Below, in pieces: positions 39,351-52,080 of a stretch of 64,000 bases of DNA (position 1 is its first letter; every line of letters starts with the position of its first letter). The notes beneath the pieces are model-generated. The model saw only the letters and a list, made by a program, of their open reading frames with translations, searched no databases and was not told where the DNA came from. Source of the DNA: Loxodes magnus (taxonomy: Eukaryota; Ciliophora; Karyorelictea; Loxodida; Loxodidae); NCBI GenBank assembly GCA_946699065.1, contig CAMPDV010002430.1:1-64000 (forward strand). Reading direction: 5' to 3'. Made by a program: the position numbers and the translations under genes.

Positions 39351-42300
39351 GAGTATGCTTTGAGAAGTACTAAGTATTTAGAAAAGTGAAGAAGTAAAGT
39401 AAGAAAAGAAGATAGAGTTTCAGTTTTAAGGAGTATGCTTTGAGAAGTACTAAGTATTTGTAAAAGTTAAGAAGTAAAGTAAGAAAAGAAGATAGAATTT
39501 CAGTTTTAAGGAGTATGCTTTGAGAAGTACTAAGTATTTGTAAAAGTGAAGAAGTAAAGTAAGAAAAGAAGATAGAATTTAAGTTTTAAGGAGTATGCTT
39601 TGAGAAGTACTAAGTATTTGTAAAAGTGAAGAAGTAAAGTAAGAAAAGAAGATAGAATTTCAGTTTTAAGGAGTATGCTTTGAGAAGTAATAAGTATTTG
39701 TAAAAGTGAAGAAGTAAAGTAAGAAAAGAAGATAGAATTTCAGTTTTAAGGAGTATGCTTTGAGAAGTACTAAGTATTTAGAAAAGTGAAGAAGTAAAGT
39801 AAGAAAAGAAGATAGAATTTAAGTTTTAAGGAGTATGCTTTGAGAAGTACTAAGTATTTGTAAAAGTGAAGAAGTAAAGTAAGAAAAGAAGATAGAATTT
39901 AAGTTTTAAGGAGTATGCTTTGAGAAGTACTAAGTATTTGTAAAAGTGAAGAAGTAAAGTAAGAAAAGAAGATAGAATTTAAGTTTTAAGGAGTATGCTT
40001 TGAGAAGTAATAAGTATTTGTAAAAGTGAAGAAGTAAAGTAAGAAAAGAAGATAGAGTTTCAGTTTTAAGGAGTATGCTTTGAGAAGTACTAAGTATTTA
40101 GAAAAGTGAAGAAGTAAAGTAAGAAAAGAAGATAGAATTTCAGTTTTAAGGAGTATGGTTTGAGAAGTACTAAGTATTTAGAAAAGTGTAGAAGTAAAGT
40201 AAGAAAAGAAGATAGAATTTGAGTTTTAAGGAGTATGGTTTGAGAAGTAATAAGTATTTAGAAAAGTGAAGAAGTAAAGTAAGAAAAGAAGATAGAATTT
40301 CAGTTTTAAGGAGTATGCTTTGAGAAGTAATAAGTATTTAGAAAAGTGAAGAAGTAAAGTAAGAAAAGAAGATAGAGTTTCAGTTTTAAGGAGTATGGTT
40401 TGAGAAGTACTAAGTATTTGTAAAAGTGAAGAAGTAAAGTAAGAAAAGAAGATAGAATTTCAGTTTTAAGGAGTATGGTTTGAGAAGTAATAAGTATTTA
40501 GAAAAGTGAAGAAGTAAAGTAAGAAAAGAACATAGAATTTAAGTTTTAAGGAGTATGGTTTGAGAAGTAATAAGTATTTGTAAAAGTGAAGAAGTAAAGT
40601 AAGAAAAGAAGATAGAGTTTCAGTTTTAAGGAGTATGCTTTGAGAAGTACTAAGTATTTAGAAAAGTGAAGAAGTAAAGTAAGAAAAGAAGATAGAATTT
40701 CAGTTTTAAGGAGTATGGTTTGAGAAGTAATAAGTATTTAGAAAAGTGAAGAAGTAAAGTAAGAAAAGAAGATAGAATTTCAGTTTTAAGGAGTATGGTT
40801 TGAGAAGTAATAAGTATTTGTAAAAGTGAAGAAGTAAAGTAAGAAAAGAACATAGAGTTTCAGTTTTAAGGAGTATGCTTTGAGAAGTAATAAGTATTTG
40901 TAAAAGTGAAGAAGTAAAGTAAGAAAAGAAGATAGAGTTTCAGTTTTAAGGAGTATGGTTTGAGAAGTAATAAGTATTTAGAAAAGTGAAGAAGTAAAGT
41001 AAGAAAAGAAGATAGAATTTCAGTTTTAAGGAGTATGGTTTGAGAAGTAATAAGTATTTAGAAAAGTGAAGAAGTAAAGTAAGAAAAGAAGATAGAATTT
41101 CAGTTTTAAGGAGTATGGTTTGAGAAGTAATAAGTATTTAGAAAAGTGAAGAAGTAAAGTAAGAAAAGAAGATAGAATTTCAGTTTTAAGGAGTATGGTT
41201 TGAGAAGTAATAAGTATTTAGAAAAGTGAAGAAGTAAAGTAAGAAAAGAACATAGAGTTTCAGTTTTAAGGAGTATGCTTTGAGAAGTAATAAGTATTTG
41301 TAAAAGTGAAGAAGTAAAGTAAGAAAAGAAGATAGAATTTCAGTTTTAAGGAGTATGGTTTGAGAAGTAATAAGTATTTAGAAAAGTGAAGAAGTAAAGT
41401 AAGAAAAGAAGATAGAATTTCAGTTTTAAGGAGTATGGTTTGAGAAGTAATAAGTATTAGTAAAAGTGAAGAAGTAAAGTAAGAAAAGAACATAGAGTTT
41501 CAGTTTTAAGGAGTATGGTTTGAGAAGTAATAAGTATTTAGAAAAGTGAAGAAGTAAAGTAAGAAAAGAACATAGAGTTTCAGTTTTAAGGAGTATGCTT
41601 TGAGAAGTAATAAGTATTTGTAAAAGTGAAGAAGTAAAGTAAGAAAAGAACATAGAGTTTCAGTTTTAAGGAGTATGGTTTGAGAAGTAATAAGTATTTA
41701 GAAAAGTGAAGAAGTAAAGTAAGAAAAGAAGATAGAATTTCAGTTTTAAGGAGTATGCTTTGAGAAGTAATAAGTATTTAGAAAAGTGAAGAAGTAAAGT
41801 AAGAAAAGAAGATAGAATTTCAGTTTTAAGGAGTATGCTTTGAGAAGTACTAAGTATTTAGAAAAGTGAAGAAGTAAAGTAAGAAAAGAAGATAGAATTT
41901 AAGTTTTAAGGAGTATGCTTTGAGAAGTACTAAGTATTTAGAAAAGTGAAGAAGTAAAGTAAGAAAAGAAGATAGAATTTCAGTTTTAAGGAGTATGCTT
42001 TGAGAAGTAATAAGTATTTAGAAAAGTGAAGAAGTAAAGTAAGAAAAGAAGATAGAATTTCAGTTTTAAGGAGTATGCTTTGAGAAGTAATAAGTATTTG
42101 TAAAAGTGAAGAAGTAAAGTAAGAAAAGAAGATAGAGTTTCAGTTTTAAGGAGTATGCTTTGAGAAGTAATAAGTATTTAGAAAAGTGAAGAAGTAAAGT
42201 AAGAAAAGAACATAGAGTTTCAGTTTTAAGGAGTATGGTTTGAGAAGTACTAAGTATTTAGAAAAGTGAAGAAGTAAAGTAAGAAAAGAAGATAGAATTT

Positions 42301-43734
42301 AAGTTTTAAGGAGTATGCTTTGAGAAGTACTAAGTATTTAGAAAAGTGAAGAAGTAAAGTAAGAAAAGAAGATAGAATTTAAGTTTTAAGGAGTATGGTT
42401 TGAGAAGTAATAAGTATTTAGAAAAGTGAAGAAGTAAAGTAAGAAAAGAAGATAGAGTTTCAGTTTTAAGGAGTATGGTTTGAGAAGTACTAAGTATTTG
42501 TAAAAGTGAAGAAGTAAAGTAAGAAAAGAAGATAGAGTTTCAGTTTTAAGGAGTATGGTTTGAGAAGTAATAAGTATTTAGAAAAGTGAAGAAGTAAAGT
42601 AAGAAAAGAAGATAGAATTTCAGTTTTAAGGAGTATGGTTTGAGAAGTAATAAGTATTTGTAAAAGTGAAGAAGTAAAGTAAGAAAAGAAGATAGAATTT
42701 CAGTTTTAAGGAGTATGCTTTGAGAAGTACTAAGTATTTAGAAAAGTGAAGAAGTAAAGTAAGAAAAGAAGATAGAATTTCAGTTTTAAGGAGTATGCTT
42801 TGAGAAGTAATAAGTATTTGTAAAAGTGAAGAAGTAAAGTAAGAAAAGAAGATAGAATTTCAGTTTTAAGGAGTATGGTTTGAGAAGTACTAAGTATTTG
42901 TAAAAGTGAAGAAGTAAAGTAAGAAAAGAACATAAAGTTTCAGTTTTAAGGAGTATGGTTTGAGAAGTACTAAGTATTTGTAAAAGTGAAGAAGTAAAGT
43001 AAGAAAAGAAGATAGAGTTTCAGTTTTAAGGAGTATGGTTTGAGAAGTACTAAGTATTAAGAAAAGTGAAGAAGTAAAGTAAGAAAAGAAGATAGAATTT
43101 CAGTTTTAAGGAGTATGGTTTGAGAAGTAATAAGTATTTAGAAAAGTGAAGAAGTAAAGTAAGAAAAGAAGATAGAATTTCAGTTTTAAGGAGTATGCTT
43201 TGAGAAGTACTAAGTATTTAGAAAAGTGAAGAAGTAAAGTAAGAAAAGAAGATAGAATTTCAGTTTTAAGGAGTATGCTTTGAGAAGTAATAAGTATTTG
43301 TAAAAGTGAAGAAGTAAAGTAAGAAAAGAAGATAGAATTTCAGTTTTAAGGAGTATGGTTTGAGAAGTACTAAGTATTTAGAAAAGTGAAGAAGTAAAGT
43401 AAGAAAAGAACATAGAGATTCAGTTTATAGGAGTATGCTTTGAGAAGTACTAAGTATTTAGAAAAGTGAAGAAGTAAAGTAAGAAAAGAACATAGAGTTT
43501 CAGTTTTAAGGAGTATGGTTTGAGAAGTAATAAGTATTTGTAAAAGTGAAGAAGTAAAGTAAGAAAAGAAGATAGAGTTTCAGTTTTAAGGAGTATGGTT
43601 TGAGAAGTACTAAGTATTTAGAAAAGTGAAGAAGTAAAGTAAGAAAAGAAGATAGAATTTCAGTTTTAAGGAGTATGGATTGAGGAGTACTAAGTATTTG
43701 TAAAAGTGAAGAAGTAAAGTAAGAAAAGAAGATA

Positions 43735-46065
43735 GAGTAACAGTTTTAAGGAGTATGGTTTGAGAAGTAATAAGTATTTGTAAAAGTGAAGAAGTAAAGT
43801 AAGAAAAGAAGATAGAATTTAAGTTTTAAGGAGTATGCTTTGAGAAGTACTAAGTATTTGTAAAAGTGAAGAAGTAAAGTAAGAAAAGAAGATAGAATTT
43901 CAGTTTTAAGGAGTATGCTTTGAGAAGTAATAAGTATTTAGAAAAGTGAAGAAGTAAAGTAAGAAAAGAAGATAGAGTTTCAGTTTTAAGGAGTATGGTT
44001 TGAGAAGTACTAAGTATTTGTAAAAGTGAAGAAGTAAAGTAAGAAAAGAAGATAGAGTAACAGTTTTAAGGAGTATGGTTTGAGAAGTAATAAGTATTTG
44101 TAAAAGTGAAGAAGTAAAGTAAGAAAAGAAGATAGAATTTCAGTTTTAAGGAGTATGGATTGAGGAGTACTAAGTATTTGTAAAAGTGAAGAAGTAAAGT
44201 AAGAAAAGAAGATAGAATTTAAGTTTTAAGGAGTATGGTTTGAGAAGTACTAAGTATTTGTAAAAGTGAAGAAGTAAAGTAAGAAAAGAAGATAGAGTAA
44301 CAGTTTTAAGGAGTATGGTTTGAGAAGTACTAAGTATTTAGAAAAGTGAAGAAGTAAAGTAAGAAAAGAAGATAGAATTTAAGTTTTAAGGAGTATGGTT
44401 TGAGAAGTACTAAGTATTTGTAAAAGTGAAGAAGTAAAGTAAGAAAAGAAGATAGAATTTCAGTTTTAAGGAGTATGGATTGAGGAGTACTAAGTATTTG
44501 TAAAAGTGAAGAAGTAAAGTAAGAAAAGAAGATAGAATTTCAGTTTTAAGGAGTATGGTTTGAGAAGTACTAAGTATTTAGAAAAGTGAAGAAGTAAAGT
44601 AAGAAAAGAACATAGAGTTTCAGTTTTAAGGAGTATGGTTTGAGAAGTACTAAGTATTTGTAAAAGTGAAGAAGTAAAGTAAGAAAAGAAGATAGAGTTT
44701 CAGTTTTAAGGAGTATGGTTTGAGAAGTACTAAGTATTTAGAAAAGTGAAGAAGTAAAGTAAGAAAAGAAGATAGAATTTCAGTTTTAAGGAGTATGGTT
44801 TGAGAAGTAATAAGTATTTGTAAAAGTGAAGAAGTAAAGTAAGAAAAGAAGATAGAATTTCAGTTTTAAGGAGTATGCTTTGAGAAGTAATAAGTATTTA
44901 GAAAAGTGAAGAAGTAAAGTAAGAAAAGAAGATAGAATTTAAGTTTTAAGGAGTATGGTTTGAGAAGTAATAAGTATTTGTAAAAGTGAAGAAGTAAAGT
45001 AAGAAAAGAACATAGAGTTTCAGTTTTAAGGAGTATGGTTTGAGAAGTACTAAGTATTTGTAAAAGTGAAGAAGTAAAGTAAGAAAGAAGATAGAGTAAC
45101 AGTTTTAAGGAGTATGGTTTGAGAAGTAATAAGTATTTGTAAAAGTGAAGAAGTAAAGTAAGAAAAGAAGATAGAATTTAAGTTTTAAGGAGTATGCTTT
45201 GAGAAGTACTAAGTATTTGTAAAAGTGAAGAAGTAAAGTAAGAAAAGAAGATAGAGTTTCAGTTTTAAGGAGTATGCTTTGAGAAGTAATAAGTATTTAG
45301 AAAAGTGAAGAAGTAAAGTAAGAAAAGAACATAGAGTTTCAGTTTTAAGGAGTATGGTTTGAGAAGTACTAAGTATTTAGAAAAGTGAAGAAGTAAAGTA
45401 AGAAAAGAAGATAGAGTTTCAGTTTTAAGGAGTATGGTTTGAGAAGTAATAAGTATTTAGAAAAGTGAAGAAGTAAAGTAAGAAAAGAAGATAGAATTTC
45501 AGTTTTAAGGAGTATGCTTTGAGAAGTACTAAGTATTTAGAAAAGTGAAGAAGTAAAGTAAGAAAAGAAGATAGAGTTTAAGTTTTAAGGAGTATGCTTT
45601 GAGAAGTAATAAGTATTTGTAAAAGTGAAGAAGTAAAGTAAGAAAAGAAGATAGAATTTAAGTTTTAAGGAGTATGCTTTGAGAAGTACTAAGTATTTAG
45701 AAAAGTGAAGAAGTAAAGTAAGAAAAGAACATAGAGATTCAGTTTATAGGAGTATGCTTTGAGAAGTACTAAGTATTTAGAAAAGTGAAGAAGTAAAGTA
45801 AGAAAAGAACATAGAGTTTCAGTTTTAAGGAGTATGGTTTGAGAAGTAATAAGTATTTAGTAAAAGTGAAGAAGTAAAGTAAGAAAAGAAGATAGAGTTT
45901 CAGTTTTAAGGAGTATGTTTGAGAAGTACTAAGTATTTAGAAAAGTGAAGAAGTAAAGTAAGAAAAGAAGATAGAATTTCAGTTTTAAGGAGTATGGATT
46001 GAGGAGTACTAAGTATTTAGTAAAAGTGAAGAAGTAAAGTAAGAAAAGAAGATAGAGTAACAGTT
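43735..46065 (-). repeat. Cluster of GAGTAAC-type monomers
   Basis: A private variant reading GATAGAGTAACAG on the plus strand (usual form GATAGAATTTCAG or GATAGAGTTTCAG) occurs near 43736, 44056, 44296, 45094 and 46056, and I saw it nowhere else. In the same stretch lie four copies of the GGATTGAGGAG form (near 43677, 44157, 44477 and 45997), the inverse of the left-arm CTCCTCAATCC allele, and two GATTCAGTTTATAGG monomers (near 43417 and 45735). Confidence 0.8.
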
Positions 46066-48750
46066 TTAAGGAGTATTGTTTGAGAAGTAATAAGTATTTA
46101 GTAAAAGTGAAGAAGTAAAGTAAGAAAAGAAGATAGAGTTTCAGTTTTAAGGAGTATGGTTTGAGAAGTACTAAGTATTTAGAAAAGTGAAGAAGTAAAG
46201 TAAGAAAAGAAGATAGAATTTAAGTTTTAAGGAGTATGCTTTGAGAAGTACTAAGTATTTGTAAAAGTGAAGAAGTAAAGTAAGAAAAGAAGATAGAATT
46301 TCAGTTTTAAGGAGTATGCTTTGAGAAGTAATAAGTATTTAGAAAAGTGAAGAAGTAAAGTAAGAAAAGAAGATAGAATTTCAGTTTATAGGAGTATGCT
46401 TTGAGAAGTAATAAGTATTTGTAAAAGTGAAGAAGTAAAGTAAGAAAAGAACATAGAATTTAAGTTTTAAGGAGTATGCTTTGAGAAGTACTAAGTATTT
46501 GTAAAGTGTAGAAGTAAAGTAAGAAAAGAAGATAGAATTTGAGTTTTAAGGAGTATGGTTTGAGAAGTAATAAGTATTAAGAAAAGTGAAGAAGTAAAGT
46601 AAGAAAAGAAGATAGAATTTCAGTTTTAAGGAGTATGCTTTGAGAAGTAATAAGTATTTAGAAAAGTGAAGAAGTAAAGTAAGAAAAGAAGATAGAATTT
46701 AAGTTTTAAGGAGTATGCTTTGAGAAGTAATAAGTATTTAGTAAAAGTGAAGAAGTAAAGTAAGAAAAGAAGATAGAGTTTCAGTTTTAAGGAGTATGCT
46801 TTGAGAAGTACTAAGTATTTAGTAAAAGTGAAGAAGTAAAGTAAGAAAAGAAGATAGAATTTCAGTTTTAAGGAGTATGCTTTGAGAAGTACTAAGTATT
46901 TAGAAAAGTGTAGAAGTAAAGTAAGAAAAGAAGATAGAATTGAGTTTATAGGAGTATGGTTTGAGAAGTAATAAGTATTTAGAAAAGTGAAGAAGTAAAG
47001 TAAGAAAAGAACATAGAGTTTCAGTTTTAAGGAGTATGCTTTGAGAAGTAATAAGTATTTGTAGAAAAGTGAAGAAGTAAAGTAAGAAAAGAAGATAGAA
47101 TTTCAGTTTTAAGGAGTATGCTTTGAGAAGTAATAAGTATTTAGAAAAGTGAAGAAGTAAAGTAAGAAAAGAAGATAGAATTTAAGTTTTAAGGAGTATG
47201 CTTTGAGAAGTACTAAGTATTTGAAAAGTGAAGAAGTAAAGTAAGAAAAGAACATAGAATTTCAGTTTTAAGGAGTATGGTTTGAGAAGTAATAAGTATT
47301 TAGAAAAGTGAAGAAGTAAAGTAAGAAAAGAAGATAGAATTTCAGTTTTAAGGAGTATGCTTTGAGAAGTAATAAGTATTTGTAAAAGTGAAGAAGTAAA
47401 GTAAGAAAAGAAGATAGAGTTTAAGTTTTAAGGAGTATGGTTTGAGAAGTACTAAGTATTTGTAAAAGTGTAGAAGTAAAGTAAGAAAAGAAGATAGAAT
47501 TTGAGTTTTAAGGAGTATGGTTTGAGAAGTAATAAGTATTTAGAAAAGTGAAGAAGTAAAGTAAGAAAAGAAGATAGAATTTCAGTTTTAAGGAGTATGC
47601 TTTGAGAAGTAATAAGTATTTAGAAAAGTGAAGAAGTAAAGTAAGAAAAGAAGATAGAGTTTCAGTTTTAAGGAGTATGGTTTGAGAAGTACTAAGTATT
47701 TAGAAAAGTGAAGAAGTAAAGTAAGAAAAGAAGATAGAATTTAAGTTTTAAGGAGTATGCTTTGAGAAGTACTAAGTATTTGTAAAAGTGAAGAAGTAAA
47801 GTAAGAAAAGAAGATAGAATTTCAGTTTTAAGGAGTATGCTTTGAGAAGTACTAAGTATTTGTAAAAGTGAAGAAGTAAAGTAAGAAAAGAAGATAGAAT
47901 TTCAGTTTTAAGGAGTATGGTTTGAGAAGTAATAAGTATTTAGAAAAGTGAAGAAGTAAAGTAAGAAAAGAAGATAGAATTTCAGTTTTAAGGAGTATGG
48001 TTTGAGAAGTAATAAGTATTTGTAAAAGTGAAGAAGTAAAGTAAGAAAAGAAGATAGAATTTCAGTTTTAAGGAGTATGCTTTGAGAAGTACTAAGTATT
48101 TAGAAAAGTGAAGAAGTAAAGTAAGAAAAGAAGATAGAATTTCAGTTTTAGGAGTATGCTTTGAGAAGTAATAAGTATTTGTAAAAGTGAAGAAGTAAAG
48201 TAAGAAAAGAAGATAGAGTTTCAGTTTTAAGGAGTATGCTTTGAGAAGTACTAAGTATTTAGTAAAAGTGAAGAAGTAAAGTAAGAAAAGAAGATAGAAT
48301 TTAAGTTTTAAGGAGTATGCTTTGAGAAGTACTAAGTATTTAGTAAAAGTGAAGAAGTAAAGTAAGAAAAGAAGATAGAATTTCAGTTTTAAGGAGTATG
48401 CTTTGAGAAGTACTAAGTATTTGTAAAAGTGAAGAAGTAAAGTAAGAAAAGAAGATAGAATTTCAGTTTTAAGGAGTATGGTTTGAGAAGTAATAAGTAT
48501 TTAGAAAAGTGAAGAAGTAAAGTAAGAAAAGAAGATAGAATTTCAGTTTTAAGGAGTATGGTTTGAGAAGTACTAAGTATTTGAAAAGTGAAGAAGTAAA
48601 GTAAGAAAAGAAGATAGAATTTCAGTTTTAAGGAGTATGCTTTGAGAAGTACTAAGTATTTGTAAAAGTGAAGAAGTAAAGTAAGAAAAGAAGATAGAAT
48701 TTAAGTTTTAAGGAGTATGGTTTGAGAAGTAATAAGTATTTAGTAAAAGT
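45855..48750 (-). repeat. Cluster of lengthened TTTAGTAAAAG monomers
   Basis: In this stretch several monomers read TATTTAGTAAAAGTG, one base longer than the common TATTTAGAAAAG and TATTTGTAAAAG forms. They occur near 45857, 46019, 46099, 46739, 46828, 48260, 48343 and 48740. Related length variants sit close by (TTTGTAGAAAAG near 47058, TTTGAAAAG near 47220 and 48582). The form looks like a hybrid of the two usual alleles, spread locally. Confidence 0.8.
47468..47950 (-). repeat. Recurring multi-monomer module, 47.5-kb copy
   Basis: Starting at an A-at-48 monomer (GTGTAGAAG), the plus strand runs GAATTTGAG, AATTTCAG, AGTTTCAG, AATTTAAG, AATTTCAG with a fixed pattern of GGTTT/GCTTT, ACTAAG/AATAAG and AGAAAAG/GTAAAAG alleles. 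The same run of about six monomers recurs at 55310-55790 (offset about 7842 bp) and, slightly shortened, at 53871-54220. Looser versions begin at 51071, 58588 and 59867. Confidence 0.7.
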
Positions 48751-51509
48751 GAAGAAGTAAAGTAAGAAAAGAAGATAGAATTTCAGTTTTAAGGAGTATG
48801 CTTTGAGAAGTACTAAGTATTTGTAAAAGTGAAGAAGTAAAGTAAGAAAAGAAGATAGAATTTCAGTTTTAAGGAGTATGCTTTGAGAAGTACTAAGTAT
48901 TTGTAAAAGTGAAGAAGTAAAGTAAGAAAAGAAGATAGAATTTCAGTTTTAAGGAGTATGCTTTGAGAAGTACTAAGTATTTAGAAAAGTGAAGAAGTAA
49001 AGTAAGAAAAGAAGATAGAATTTCAGTTTTAAGGAGTATGCTTTGATAAGTACTAAGTATTTGTAAAAGTGAAGAAGTAAAGTAAGAAAAGAAGATAGAA
49101 TTTCAGTTTTAAGGAGTATGCTTTGAGAAGTAATAAGTATTTAGAAAAGTGAAGAAGTAAAGTATGAAAAGAAGATAGAATTTCAGTTTTAAGGAGTATG
49201 GTTTGAGAAGTAATAAGTATTTGTAAAAGTGAAGAAGTAAAGTATGAAAAGAAGATAGAATTTAAGTTTTAAGGAGTATGGTTTGAGAAGTAATAAGTAT
49301 TTAGAAAAGTGAAGAAGTAAAGTAAGAAAAGAAGATAGAGTTTTCAGTTTTGAAGGAGTATGGTTTGAGAAGTACAAAGTATTTAGAAAAGTGAAGAAGT
49401 AAAGTAAGAAAAGAAGATAGAATTTCAGTTTTAAGGAGTATGGTTTGAGAAGTAATAAGTATTTAGAAAAGTGAAGAAGTAAAGTAAGAAAAGAAGGTAG
49501 AGTTTCAGTTTTAAGGAGTATGGTTTGAGAAGTACAAAGTATTTAGAAAAGTGAAGAAGTAAAGTAAGAAAAGAAGATAGAATTTAAGTTTTAAGGAGTA
49601 TGGTTTGAGAAGTAATAAGTATTTAGAAAAGTGAAGAAGTAAAGTAAGAAAAGAAGATAGAATTTCAGTTTTAAGGAGTATGCTTTGAGAAGTACTAAGT
49701 ATTTGTAAAAGTGAAGAAGTAAAGTAAGAAAAGAAGATAGAATTTCAGTTTTAAGGAGTATGCTTTGAGAAGTACTAAGTATTTGTAAAAGTGAAGAAGT
49801 AAAGTAAGAAAAGAAGATAGAATTTCAGTTTTAAGGAGTATGCTTTGAGAAGTACTAAGTATTTGTAAAAGTGAAGAAGTAAAGTAAGAAAAGAAGATAG
49901 AATTTCAGTTTTAAGGAGTATGGTTTGAGAAGTAATAAGTATTTAGAAAAGTGAAGAAGTAAAGTAAGAAAAGAAGATAGAATTTCAGTTTTAAGGAGTA
50001 TGGTTTGAGAAGTAATAAGTATTTAGAAAAGTGAAGAAGTAAAGTAAGAAAAGAAGATAGAATTTCAGTTTTAAGGAGTATGCTTTGAGAAGTACTAAGT
50101 ATTTGTAAAAGTGAAGAAGTAAAGTAAGAAAAGAAGATAGAATTTCAGTTTTAAGGAGTATGCTTTGAGAAGTACTAAGTATTTGTAAAAGTGAAGAAGT
50201 AAAGTAAGAAAAGAAGATAGAATTTCAGTTTTAAGGAGTATGCTTTGAGAAGTAATAAGTATTTAGAAAAGTGAAGAAGTAAAGTAAGAAAAGAAGATAG
50301 AATTTAAGTTTTAAGGAGTATGCTTTGAGAAGTAATAAGTATTTAGAAAAGTGAAGAAGTAAAGTAAGAAAAGAAGATAGAATTTAAGTTTTAAGGAGTA
50401 TGCTTTGAGAAGTACTAAGTATTTGTAAAAGTGAAGAAGTAAAGTAAGAAAAGAAGATAGAATTTCAGTTTTAAGGAGTATGGTTTGAGAAGTAATAAGT
50501 ATTTAGAAAAGTGAAGAAGTAAAGTAAGAAAAGAAGATAGAGTTTCAGTTTTAAGGAGTATGGTTTGAGAAGTACTAAGTATTTAGAAAAGTGAAGAAGT
50601 AAAGTAAGAAAAGAAGATAGAGTTTCAGTTTTAAGGAGTATGCTTTGAGAAGTAATAAGTATTTAGAAAAGTGAAGAAGTAAAGTAAGAAAAGAAGATAG
50701 AATTTCAGTTTTAAGGAGTATGCTTTGAGAAGTACTAAGTATTTAGAAAAGTGAAGAAGTAAAGTAAGAAAAGAAGATAGAGTTTCAGTTTTAAGGAGTA
50801 TGCTTTGAGAAGTACTAAGTATTTAGAAAAGTGAAGAAGTAAAGTAAGAAAAGAAGATAGAATTTAAGTTTTAAGGAGTATGCTTTGAGAAGTACTAAGT
50901 ATTTGTAAAAGTGAAAAAGTAAAGTAAGAAAAGAAGATAGAGTTTCAGTTTTAAGGAGTATGCTTTGAGAAGTACTAAGTATTTAGAAAAGTGAAGAAGT
51001 AAAGTAAGAAAAGAAGATAGAATTTCAGTTTTAAGGAGTATGGTTTGAGAAGTACTAAGTATTTAGAAAAGTGTAGAAGTAAAGTAAGAAAAGAAGATAG
51101 AATTTCAGTTTTAAGGAGTATGGTTTGAGAAGTAATAAGTATTTAGAAAAGTGAAGAAGTAAAGTAAGAAAAGAAGATAGAATTTCAGTTTAAGGAGTAT
51201 GCTTTGAGAAGTAATAAGTATTTAGAAAAGTGAAGAAGTAAAGTAAGAAAAGAAGATAGAGTTTCAGTTTTAAGGAGTATGGTTTGAGAAGTATTAAGTA
51301 TTTAGAAAAGTGAAGAAGTAAAGTAAGAAAAGAAGATAGAATTTAAGTTTTAAGGAGTATGCTTTGAGAAGTACTAAAGTATTTGTAAAAGTGAAGAAGT
51401 AAAGTAAGAAAAGAAGATAGAATTTCAGTTTTAAGGAGTATGCTTTGAGAAGTAATAAGTATTTAGAAAAGTGAAGAAGTAAAGTAAGAAAAGAAGATAG
51501 AGTTTCAGT

Positions 51510-52080
51510 TTTAAGGAGTATGCTTTGAGAAGTAATAAGTATTTAGAAAAGTGAAGAAGTAAAGTAAGAAAAGAAGATAGAATTTCAGTTTTAAGGAGTA
51601 TGCTTTGAGAAGTAATAAGTATTTAGAAAAGTGAAGAAGTAAAGTAAGAAAAGAAGATAGAGTTTCAGTTTTAAGGAGTATGGTTTGAGAAGTATTAAGT
51701 ATTTAGAAAAGTGAAGAAGTAAAGTAAGAAAAGAAGATAGAATTTCAGTTTTAAGGAGTATGGTTTGAGAAGTACTAAGTATTTAGAAAAGTGAAGAAGT
51801 AAAGTAAGAAAAGAAGATAGAATTTCAGTTTTAAGGAGTATGCTTTGAGAAGTACTAAGTATTTAGAAAAGTGAAGAAGTAAAGTAAGAAAAGAAGATAG
51901 AATTTCAGTTTTAAGGAGTATGCTTTGAGAAGTAATAAGTATTTAGAAAATTGAAGAAGTAAAGTAAGAAAAGAAGATAGAATTTAAGTTTTAAGGAGTA
52001 TATTTTGAGAAGTAATAAGTATTTAGAAAAGTGAAGAAGTAAAGTAAGAAAAGAAGATAGAATTTCAGTTTTAAGGAGTA
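51510..52080 (-). repeat. Dispersed duplication, copy 1 (partner 61666-62236)
   Basis: About 570 bp recur 10,156 bp downstream. Rare shared markers are GTATTAAGT (51692 and 61848), AAAATTGAAG (51947 and 62103) and TATATTTTGAG (about 51999 and 62155). The match ends where this copy has AAACC and the partner AAAGC (near 52081). Confidence 0.8.

Noticed and set aside
41266-41653. Two overlapping 75-codon minus-strand frames, and a 62-codon frame at 49189-49377
   Set aside because: Slightly longer only because a local variant removes the usual stop (TATTAG form near 41457) or indels shift frame. They are still repeat translation.
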